From assembly GCA_030037185.1 (NCBI GenBank), contig JASHRR010000706.1, forward strand, positions 1 through 7,042: a stretch of DNA of 7,042 bases, written 5' to 3'. Positions 1 to 5,382 of the stretch are shown in pieces (the first letter of the stretch is position 1; each line of letters begins with the position of its first letter). The notes below the pieces were generated by a model. That model was not told the origin of the DNA and made no database searches. It saw only the letters and a program-made list of their open reading frames with translations. The position numbers and the translations under genes are program-made. Source of the DNA: Xanthobacteraceae bacterium (GTDB taxonomy: Bacteria > Pseudomonadota > Alphaproteobacteria > Rhizobiales > Xanthobacteraceae).

Positions 1-317
1 TCGACAGGAAAGAACACGCTCATCACCCGCGGCATGCCCGTGGGGATGCACTTGTAGAGGTCGTTGAGGCCTTGCCCGCCCTGCGCCTGGTCGGCGATGC
101 TCGCTTCCAGTCGCCTCTGGTATTCCGGCGTAAGCGGCGCTTGCTGCTGGAGGCCGGGCGGCTTGGTCTGGTCCCATTGGGCGACAACCCCCTCAGGACG
201 GTGCCACTGTCCGCTCCAATCGGGATATTTGGATTCGTCGAAGGCTGCCGCTCCCGTCACGGTCAGCGCCAGCGCCGCGGCGGTCGCTGCGCCGAAAGAA
301 CTGCGGCCGAACGGCAT
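1..317 (-). CDS. Secreted protein of unknown function, 5' part only
   Basis: The frame is open from the ATG at 317 to the left edge, giving 105 residues; the C-terminal part lies outside the window. The start is supported by AGGAG at 328-324 on the minus strand, six bases upstream. Residues 1-25 form a signal peptide: a short N-terminus with one Arg, a hydrophobic Ala/Leu-rich core and a likely cleavage after Ala-Ala-Ala before FDESKYPDW. The mature part has WSGQWHRP, then WDQTKPPGLQQQAPLTPEY and later LYKCIPTGMPRVM. I recall this pattern from uncharacterised periplasmic proteins of Rhizobiales, but I know no function. The single Cys in the KCIPTGMPR segment and the many Trp residues could be useful for recognising it. 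Export is well supported; the role is unknown. It reads away from the rest of the window and seems independent of it. Confidence 0.8.
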   Translation of the reverse strand, partial: MPFGRSSFGAATAAALALTVTGAAAFDESKYPDWSGQWHRPEGVVAQWDQTKPPGLQQQAPLTPEYQRRLEASIADQAQGGQGLNDLYKCIPTGMPRVMSVFFPV

Positions 318-323
318 CTCGCT

Positions 324-328
324 CTCCT
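324..328 (-). promoter_or_regulatory. Ribosome binding site of the secreted protein
   Basis: AGGAG on the minus strand, followed by six bases and then the ATG at 317. It fixes the start, which in turn gives a well-formed signal peptide. Confidence 0.7.
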
Positions 329-379
329 GATGGCCGGTGGGTGGTGACGGCGGCGCTCCCATCCTGCGATTGCGGGGTA

Positions 380-403
380 GCATACATCGCTTGCATGGTA
401 TGC
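380..403. promoter_or_regulatory. Inverted repeat upstream of the secreted protein gene
   Basis: GCATAC (380-385) and GTATGC (398-403) are perfect 6-bp arms around a 12-base spacer, 63 bases upstream of the start at 317. The left arm on the minus strand reads GTATGC and contains TATGCT, a possible -10 box. It could be an operator for the minus-strand gene. The arms are short, so chance is a real alternative. Confidence 0.25.
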
Positions 404-551
404 GAAAGGCGGCCAGGAGTACTCCGAGGTTGGCTTCAAATTAATGACGGGCGCGATAGCATCAATGCCGCGCTCAGTGCTTGAGGGACTGGTGTATCAG
501 GTGGTGCCTGATCACCTCCTGCATGTCCCTGCCGGCGGTTTTGCAACGCTG

Positions 552-869
552 TCACCCGCTCGACGTACGGCAGCTTGCGGATCGAAGGGCCTGGCAAAGC
601 CCCCCGTCTTCCGGCTTGGCAAAGCAGAACACCATGAAGTCGCTGTCATCCCGGCGCAGGGAGTAAGTGACTAGCGGACACTACCAGCCCTCCCCTTCGA
701 ATGCTGCAAGATAGAACGTCGGGATAGACAATACCTCGAGTCCTGCAAGCGCGATGACGACGATGGACCTTCCTACTGCGGCGAGCCGATTTACGGTCCT
801 CGTTGAGCTATTAGGCCATGCTGCCGGGCGTAAGGTCGGCACGGTGATTTCGCCCTTGCGGCGGGTCAT
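552..869 (-). pseudogene. Decayed small conserved protein (MTRRKGEIT family)
   Basis: Reading from the ATG at 869, the product begins MTRRKGEIT and ends with a conserved-looking block SLRRDDSDFMVFCFAKPED (residues encoded about 662-606). A TAG at 683-681 separates the two halves; they are in the same frame, and the total to the TGA at 554-552 is 106 codons, about the length of the intact family as I recall it. From memory of Rhizobiales proteins, intact members read ITRADL..WPHHVALP after the first block and AFxxRFGGxRLP after the last. Here those segments are scrambled: one base short of ACC-CGT gives VPT in place of RAD, and after FAKPED the expected RFGG-RLP survives only across two other frames. 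So it carries a stop codon plus several small indels. The function of the family is unknown. The family assignment is from recall; the stop codon is seen directly. Confidence 0.55.
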
Positions 870-939
870 CGCCTCGGGCTCGTCGGCAAGCCATCAAACC
901 AGGCCGGCGCTCACCGTCACACGCACGCAATACTGGACA

Positions 940-1788
940 CTATCCCGCGAAGCAGGCGACCAAAAACACAATTACTGCCTGCACAGGCGGTGCGCGACTC
1001 AGATCGCTGTGCACGACGAGCCAGACATCTCGGCTCACCGACTTCATCCTCACGTCGAGCGGCACTAACCCGGGGTCTGCATGGCCGAGATAGCGCGGCA
1101 GCGCCGCGATGCCGACGCCGGCGCGCGCTGCAGCTCGTTGGCTGTCGATATCGTTCGTCCGCAGGACGATCGCTCGGCCGCTGGCGGCAGCCTTGAGCCA
1201 GCGCTGCTGCGGGACGTCGTCCAAACTTTCGTCATAGCCGATGAATTCGAAGCTCTCGGGCTCATGCGCCGCAAGATAGTCGGGCGCGGCGTAGAGCACG
1301 AACGGGATCGCGCCGATCTTGCGGACGACGAGCCGTTTCTCGGTCGGCCGGCTGAGACGGACGGCTAGGTCTGCCTCGCGGCGAGACAGAGAGGCGCTCC
1401 GCTTCTCCCCAATCAGGCGCACATGGATATCGGGATGCGTTTTGCGAAGCTCCGCAAGTCGCGGCGCGATTAGCGTGCTCGCCAGCAGCGGCGGCGCACT
1501 GATCGAGACCACGCGAGCAAGCCCTGGCTGCACCGCGCGGACGGCACGACTGACGGCGAAGGATGCCTCCTCCATCCGCGCAGCGAGCGCCGCAATCCGC
1601 TCGCCGTCGGCCGTCAGCACGTAGGAGCGTGGGCGGCGGTCGACGAGCTTAAGGCCCAAGGATGCCTCGAGCGCGGCAATCCTGCGGGCGACCGTTGCAT
1701 GGTCGACCTTGAGCCCGCGCGCGGCGGCTGACAGCGTGTGCTCTCGCGCCAGCGCCGCAAAATGCCGCAAATCCTGCCAATCGAACAT
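940..1788 (-). CDS. LysR-type transcriptional regulator
   Basis: The product has 282 residues from the ATG at 1788, close to the usual LysR length of 290-300. The N-terminus MFDWQDLRHFAALA leads into a winged helix-turn-helix at about residues 15-60 (LSAAARGLKVDHATVARRI, then LEASLGLKLVDR and LTADGE). The effector-binding domain follows from about residue 85, with the typical phrase EADLAVRLSRP and a late GVGIAALPRYLG segment. An upstream in-frame ATG at 1824 would add 12 residues that do not look like a LysR N-terminus, so 1788 is preferred; neither start has a strong ribosome binding site. It is divergent from the quinone reductase gene 86 bases away, the classic arrangement in which such a regulator controls its neighbour and represses itself. 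The inducer cannot be told from the sequence. The family is sure; the target is inferred. Confidence 0.93.
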   Translation of the reverse strand: MFDWQDLRHFAALAREHTLSAAARGLKVDHATVARRIAALEASLGLKLVDRRPRSYVLTADGERIAALAARMEEASFAVSRAVRAVQPGLARVVSISAPPLLASTLIAPRLAELRKTHPDIHVRLIGEKRSASLSRREADLAVRLSRPTEKRLVVRKIGAIPFVLYAAPDYLAAHEPESFEFIGYDESLDDVPQQRWLKAAASGRAIVLRTNDIDSQRAAARAGVGIAALPRYLGHADPGLVPLDVRMKSVSRDVWLVVHSDLSRAPPVQAVIVFLVACFAG

Positions 1789-1874
1789 TGTGTGAGCAGA
1801 GAAGATTTGGGGAATTTCGCACATTGCTGCCGTCGTGCAGACTGCATCGCGTTCTCAACGGAAAGGATCGGACG
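1789..1874. promoter_or_regulatory. Shared intergenic control region of the regulator and qor
   Basis: This 86-base gap separates the two divergent starts and should hold both promoters and the regulator's sites. The only symmetric element I see is TGTGAG (1791-1796) facing CGCACA (1818-1823), matching at five of six positions with a 21-base spacer. I find no clear T-N11-A palindrome of the classic LysR type and no strong -35/-10 pair. Confidence 0.35.
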
Positions 1875-2846
1875 ATGGCCTATGTCGTGCAACTGTGGTC
1901 GCCGGGTGGTGTCGACCAGCTGAAAGCGGCGGAGGTGGTCCTTCCCGCGCCCCGGTCCGGTGAGATCCTGGTTCGGCAGACGGCGATCGGGGTCAATTTC
2001 ATCGACATCTACCTGCGCAGCGGGCTTTACCCGCTCTCCGACCTGCCCGCGGTTCTTGGTGTCGAGGGCGCTGGCGTCGTCACCGCCATCGGAGCTGATG
2101 TCGCCGGCGTACAAGTCGGTGACCGCGTCGCCTATGCCGGCGCAGTCGGTGCTTATGCAACGGAGCGCTTGCTTCCGGCCTGGCGCGCCGTCCTGCTACC
2201 GCCGGCCGTCACCGACGTCGCCGCCGCATCGGCACTGGCGCGTGGAATGACCGCACACATGCTGATGAGGCGCGTCCATGCGGTCGGGCCGGATACCGTG
2301 GCATTGGTGCACGGTGCCGCTGGCGGTCTCGGCAGCCTGCTTGTGCAATGGGCAAAGCGCGCCAACGCCACCGTAATCGGCGCCGTCGGATCCGCGCCCA
2401 AAGTCGCGCTCGCCCGCGAGGCCGGCTGCGATCATGTCATCGTCGGCCGCGACATCGATCTCGCCGCCGAGGTCGCCGCCCTGACCGACGGTCGCGGCGT
2501 CGACGTCGCCTATGACGGCATCGGTGGCGAGATGCTGCGCAAGACGTTGGCCTGCGTGCGCCCCTTCGGCACCGTCGCCAGCATCGGCCAGGTCGCCGGA
2601 CCAATTCCACCCCTTGATGTCGAGGAGCTGGGCCCGCGCCGCTCGCTGATCTTCGCCCGCCCCAGTGTAATGGCCTATATGAGCGAGCCCGCGACCTACC
2701 GACAGGCCGCCTTCGACGTGACGAAAACAATGGCCGACGGCCTGTTACCGGTGATCGGCCAGACCTACCCACTTGCCGAGGCCGCCCGCGCCCAGGCCGA
2801 CCTCGAAGCCGGCCGGACGACGGGGAGCGTGCTGCTGCTTCCGTAG
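1875..2846 (+). CDS. qor: NAD(P)H quinone oxidoreductase, zinc-free medium-chain family
   Basis: The product has 323 residues, the usual length for E. coli QorA-type enzymes, which reduce quinones with NADPH in the cytoplasm. The GroES-like domain contains GVNFIDIYLRSGLYPL (residues 39-54) and GDRVAYAG (82-89). The Rossmann fold carries the nucleotide-binding AAGGLG at 148-153 followed by LLVQWAK, then GCDHVI, and the C-terminus has the family pattern RPSVMAYM...TTGSVLLLP. Catalytic and structural zinc cysteines of alcohol dehydrogenases are absent, as expected. The start at 1875 is chosen because AAAGGA (1862-1867) lies seven bases upstream and the protein then begins MAYVVQLW, as family members do; the frame is open further upstream. 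It stands alone and is divergent from a LysR regulator that probably controls it. A related zeta-crystallin-like oxidoreductase with another substrate is possible. Confidence 0.92.
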   Translation: MAYVVQLWSPGGVDQLKAAEVVLPAPRSGEILVRQTAIGVNFIDIYLRSGLYPLSDLPAVLGVEGAGVVTAIGADVAGVQVGDRVAYAGAVGAYATERLLPAWRAVLLPPAVTDVAAASALARGMTAHMLMRRVHAVGPDTVALVHGAAGGLGSLLVQWAKRANATVIGAVGSAPKVALAREAGCDHVIVGRDIDLAAEVAALTDGRGVDVAYDGIGGEMLRKTLACVRPFGTVASIGQVAGPIPPLDVEELGPRRSLIFARPSVMAYMSEPATYRQAAFDVTKTMADGLLPVIGQTYPLAEAARAQADLEAGRTTGSVLLLP

Positions 2847-2990
2847 GCGCGTATGCTCAAATCAAGATGGTGAGTGACGGCTGATCCACGTCCGCTTGGG
2901 GTGCAAGCTTACGACTACGTTGGCAGCACGTCCGGGAGATAGCTGCCTACCTATCGCATCGTCCACTTGTCGCCTTGGGCCAGAACGCGA

Positions 2991-3011
2991 CACCATAGAG
3001 CATCAATGGTG
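2991..3011. repeat. Short inverted repeat upstream of the padR promoter
   Basis: CACCAT (2991-2996) and ATGGTG (3006-3011) are perfect arms around nine bases, some 20 bases before the -35 box of the next gene. It could be a second regulator site or chance. The rest of 2847-3029 shows no gene and no obvious terminator. Confidence 0.2.
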
Positions 3012-3029
3012 CACGTTCGTTCGTCATAA

Positions 3030-3057
3030 TTGACTATATCTGTGACGGATATATCAT
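3030..3057 (+). promoter_or_regulatory. Promoter and operator of the padR operon
   Basis: TTGACT (3030-3035), 16 bases, then TATCAT (3052-3057) matches the sigma-70 consensus at five of six positions in each box. An inverted repeat TATATC (3035-3040), seven bases, GATATA (3048-3053) fills the space between the boxes, so a dimeric repressor bound there would block RNA polymerase. AT-rich two-fold operators and self-repression are usual for PadR proteins. The expected start of transcription, about seven bases after the -10 box, falls on the ATG at 3064. Confidence 0.6.
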
Positions 3058-3063
3058 GGCTGC

Positions 3064-3390
3064 ATGAGCAAGTCGAAACCGCCATCGCTGCTGACACCCG
3101 CCGTGTTCCACATTCTGCTCGCCTTGTTCAGCAAGGAGCGCTACGGCTACGACATCATGCTGCAGGTCAAGGCGCGCTCACAGGGCGCGGTCAAAATGGG
3201 GCGAGGAACTTTGTACGGCTCGCTCGGCCCCATGAGCGAAGCTGGCCTCGTGACGAAGGGCAACACCCAAGACCCGCAGCGCATTTTCTGCAGGCTCGCG
3301 GCGCTTGGCCAAGCCACGTTGCGCGCGGAAACGGAGCGGCTGTCGCGCGTGGCCCTCGTTGCGCGCGGCCAGCTCGGGCGTGGGCCATGA
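3064..3390 (+). CDS. PadR family transcriptional repressor
   Basis: This is a 108-residue protein, the usual size of short PadR regulators. It consists of the N-terminal winged helix: LTPAVFHILLALF (10-22), RYGYDIMLQV (26-35), the hallmark GRGTLYGSLGPMSEAGLV (46-63) with the recognition helix and wing, and FCRLAALGQATLRAE (75-89), ending in a short C-terminal dimerisation helix. The start is unambiguous: the frame has a stop at 3043-3045 and no other ATG, GTG or TTG before 3064. No ribosome binding site precedes it, fitting a leaderless mRNA. The gene overlaps the next by ATGA, so the two are translated together. Such short PadR proteins often sit directly before a membrane protein gene that they co-control. 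The ligand is unknown. Confidence 0.9.
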   Translation: MSKSKPPSLLTPAVFHILLALFSKERYGYDIMLQVKARSQGAVKMGRGTLYGSLGPMSEAGLVTKGNTQDPQRIFCRLAALGQATLRAETERLSRVALVARGQLGRGP

Positions 3391-3968
3391 CGAGCGCCCC
3401 GCGGCAGAAGGAGTCCCGGTCATTACGCCTCTACGCACGGCTGCTCGAACTCTACCCGCCGTTGTTTCTGCAACGGCATCGCGCGGAGATGCTGCAAAAC
3501 TTCGCCGACCTCGAAGACGCGGCAGCGTCGAAGACGGCACTCTGGCTACTGATAGGAAAGGACCTCGCAGTGACCCTTATGTCGGACTTTTTCGGGTCAC
3601 GGCTTGGCCATTACATGATTGCTGTGTTTGTCACCTGGATATTGATCTTCACCATCGGGTATTTCTTCTACGGCCCGACGCCCGGCCATCCGGCTTTGCA
3701 TGCTTTCGCAGGCTTTCTCCCCGGGATGCTGGCTATGTACTTCGCGACACGTCTCTGTGGGACGCCGCAAAAACGCATTTCGCACTTCTTCAGGTCACGG
3801 TTTGACACATACGTCATCAGCGTCTTTGTCGCTTGGACATTGCTATTCGTTGTCGGGTACTACTTCTACGGCCCGACGCGTGGTGATCCGGCGTTGCAAG
3901 TTTTCGGAGGTTTTCTGCTCGGGATGCTGGCCATGTACATCGCGACACACGTCTATGGAATGCCGTAA
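3387..3968 (+). CDS. Small membrane protein with a tandem-duplicated helix pair
   Basis: The product has 193 residues; the ATG at 3387 overlaps the padR stop as ATGA, and there is no good ribosome binding site, so translation probably depends on coupling. The soluble N-terminus has RLYARLLELYPPLFLQRHRA and EMLQNFADLEDA (about residues 14-46), a pattern I recall from membrane proteins encoded next to PadR regulators. Residues 68-127 and 134-193 are two copies of the same 60-residue unit, about 37 of 60 identical, each with two membrane helices: around 76-95 and 103-121 in the first, 142-161 and 169-187 in the second. Both copies keep GPT.G.PAL and GMLAMY.AT. The role is unknown; it lacks any ATPase or permease signature, and the protein ends four residues after the second unit's final Tyr-Gly. 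It is probably under the same repressor as padR. Confidence 0.8.
   Translation: MTSAPRQKESRSLRLYARLLELYPPLFLQRHRAEMLQNFADLEDAAASKTALWLLIGKDLAVTLMSDFFGSRLGHYMIAVFVTWILIFTIGYFFYGPTPGHPALHAFAGFLPGMLAMYFATRLCGTPQKRISHFFRSRFDTYVISVFVAWTLLFVVGYYFYGPTRGDPALQVFGGFLLGMLAMYIATHVYGMP
3588..3965 (+). repeat. Intragenic tandem duplication, period 198 bases
   Basis: The copies are 3588-3767 and 3786-3965, in the same reading frame, separated by 18 bases that encode QKRISH. About 37 of 60 residues match, and several stretches are also identical in DNA, such as TTCTACGGCCCGACG. The divergence is too great for a recent copying event, and the preserved motifs suggest both units are under selection. Confidence 0.8.
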
Positions 3969-4245
3969 AACAGATCGCATCTCGACTGGATGAGTTAGGT
4001 CGGTTGAGGGTCACTGGACTAAACCGCCCGCGCAGTAGGTTGGTGCGGCAGCCCTTGAGAAACTCGCGAGTAAACCGCACGTAGTTGACAAGCCGTCGCC
4101 AGGACGCGCCCCCGATCTGCGTCGCCATCCTCACCGCTCAACCGATCCTCGCTGCCAACCTCAGCTGTGGCCCGCCCACGACCAAATCCCATAGCAAGCG
4201 CGCGGCACTGCCCAATACGTGCCCCTCCCCCGCGGTTTCGTCCGT

Positions 4246-4314
4246 TGGAGATTTTCGGACGCCGGGCGCGGTGCGTGTGGCAATGTTCGTGACGGCCGGC
4301 GTCGAAAATCTCCA
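4246..4314. repeat. Long inverted repeat or hairpin
   Basis: The left arm 4246-4265 begins TGGAGATTTTCG and ends GACGCCGG; the right arm 4296-4314 is its reverse complement over 19 bases with a single extra G in the left arm. The loop is 30 bases. No run of T follows either arm, so it is not a standard intrinsic terminator. It could be a small mobile repeat, a transcribed structure or a protein-binding site. I see no target-site duplication at its edges. Confidence 0.6.
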
Positions 4315-4517
4315 CAACAAGCGACATTTGATCGTGCTCGCGGCTTCGTCCACTGGTTCACTCGCCTCTGTAGAAGTAAATGGCACGTAGTGGGACGACG
4401 TGCGAAGTTTCTGCAGGACGAAAAGATTGCGGTTCTGGCGTCAAATCCACTGATACGTCCGGGACAAAAACGGCCTGCTCGCGTCTACTGAGTGCTTCGC
4501 TATGCTGGGTCAGGTCG

Positions 4518-4575
4518 AGACCGTCAATCTTACAACGAACGGAATTTTGACGGTCTTCCCCATCCCCAGTATGGT
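4518..4575 (+). promoter_or_regulatory. Promoter of the ABC operon overlapped by an inverted repeat
   Basis: TTGACG (4547-4552), 17 bases, then TATGGT (4570-4575) is a plausible sigma-70 promoter about 50 bases before the ATPase start. A perfect 10-bp inverted repeat, AGACCGTCAA (4518-4527) and TTGACGGTCT (4547-4556), is separated by 19 bases; its right arm covers the -35 box. The arms are 29 bases apart centre to centre, close to three helix turns, so both could be bound on one face of DNA by an oligomeric regulator. Confidence 0.5.
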
Positions 4576-4626
4576 CCGCTCGGCTCGCTGACCCCGTGAG
4601 CGGCCCAGCCCTCATTCCCGAAGCGG

Positions 4627-5382
4627 ATGGATCGAGAGATGATCGCATTCCAGCACGTCGGCAAGCAGTACGGCGAGTTCACGGCCGTGGACGATCTTGA
4701 TTTCTCCGTCGAAAGAGGCGAGGTGTTCGGGTTTCTCGGGCCCAATGGCGCCGGCAAGACCACGACGATCCGCATGCTGATGGGCATTCTGGTCCCGACC
4801 AGCGGCCACATCAAGGTTGACGGGCTCGACTGCCACAAGGATCGCGTCGCGGTGAAGCGGCACGTCGGTTATCTCCCGGACAACCCGCTATTCTACGATT
4901 TTCTGCGGGGCCGCGAGATCCTCGAGTTCGTCGGCGAGATGCACGGCCTATCGCGTGATGAAGCGCGACGCCGCGCGGGCGTGCTGTTCGGCGATTTCGG
5001 CCTCGACGACGCGGCGGAGGAATTCGCCGTCAATTATTCGACGGGAATGAAGAAAAAGCTGGGCCTCGCCTGCGCGCTCATCCACGATCCCGCGGTCCTC
5101 GTCCTCGACGAGCCCACCAACGGCCTCGATCCACGGGCCTCTCACGAGGTCCAGGAGCGCCTGCTCCAGGCGGCGGCCACTCGGGGCAAGACGATCTTTC
5201 TGTCGACCCACCTCCTCGACATGGCCGAACGCGTGTGCAGCCGCGTCGGCATCATTGACAAGGGCCATCTGGTCGCTGTCGGACCGCTACGGGAACTCAA
5301 GGAAAAGATTGTTCCCGGCGGTACGCTTCAGGAGGTGTTCCTCAAGGTGACACAGACCGATGACGACAGGAGAGCTGCGTGA
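4627..5382 (+). CDS. ABC transporter ATP-binding protein, ABC-2 exporter type
   Basis: A 251-residue nucleotide-binding subunit that would power the permease encoded next. All core motifs are present: Walker A GPNGAGKTT at 38-46, Walker B VLVLDEPTNGLD at 157-168, signature YSTGMKKKLGLA at 137-148, and switch His195 in LSTHLLD. The signature is the YSxGMKKK form of ABC-2 (NatA-like) exporters, and the Q-loop reads GYLPDNPLFY with Asp where classic members have Gln, a change common in this subgroup. The substrate cannot be read from the ATPase. The start at 4627 is the longest; the ATG at 4639, preceded by GAGAG, gives MIAFQHVGKQYG and is equally possible. The C-terminus runs into the permease gene with a GTGA overlap, so the subunits are translationally coupled and probably made in matched amounts. 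Confidence 0.95.
   Translation: MDREMIAFQHVGKQYGEFTAVDDLDFSVERGEVFGFLGPNGAGKTTTIRMLMGILVPTSGHIKVDGLDCHKDRVAVKRHVGYLPDNPLFYDFLRGREILEFVGEMHGLSRDEARRRAGVLFGDFGLDDAAEEFAVNYSTGMKKKLGLACALIHDPAVLVLDEPTNGLDPRASHEVQERLLQAAATRGKTIFLSTHLLDMAERVCSRVGIIDKGHLVAVGPLRELKEKIVPGGTLQEVFLKVTQTDDDRRAA
5368..5372 (+). promoter_or_regulatory. Ribosome binding site of the permease
   Basis: AGGAG lies inside the end of the ATPase gene, six bases before the GTG at 5379. It decides the start of the permease, which has no nearby in-frame ATG at its N-terminus. Confidence 0.8.

Larger units (their letters stand above)
3969..4626. other. Gene-poor stretch of 658 bases
   Basis: I see no convincing gene on either strand. 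Open frames of 80-100 codons occur, but none shows a recognisable motif, a good ribosome binding site, or a frame-specific codon pattern like that of the flanking genes. The stretch holds a strong hairpin at 4246-4314 and a promoter with an inverted repeat at 4518-4575. An imperfect direct repeat (TAAACCGC near 4019-4026 and again near 4072-4079) lies at its left end. It may be the remains of decayed DNA. No clear terminator follows the membrane protein gene. Confidence 0.5.

Noticed and set aside
444..674. Plus-strand open frame of 76 codons with a start in AT-rich DNA at 444
   Set aside because: No ribosome binding site, and the opposite strand carries the recognisable SLRRDDSDFMVFCFAKPED block; it is antisense to the decayed gene.
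674..942. The 8-base word GGACACTA occurring at 674-681 and at 935-942, near the ends of the decayed gene and of the LysR gene
   Set aside because: Considered as a trace of an insertion element or duplication, but only eight bases match and flanking bases differ; chance or shared stop-codon context is enough.
2437..2772. Arg-rich minus-strand open frame inside the quinone reductase gene
   Set aside because: Low-complexity antisense of a GC-rich gene; qor explains the sequence fully.
3030..3386. Upstream extension of the membrane protein frame to 3030
   Set aside because: That part is the padR gene read in another frame; the ATG at 3387 with the ATGA overlap gives a sensible protein beginning just before the conserved N-terminal block.
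4019..4327. Open frame of about 100 codons on the minus strand, and overlapping ones on both strands, in 3969-4626
   Set aside because: No motif, no good ribosome binding site, compositionally odd (Arg/His/Gly-rich) and several frames are open at once, as expected by chance at this GC content. Part of it spans the hairpin.
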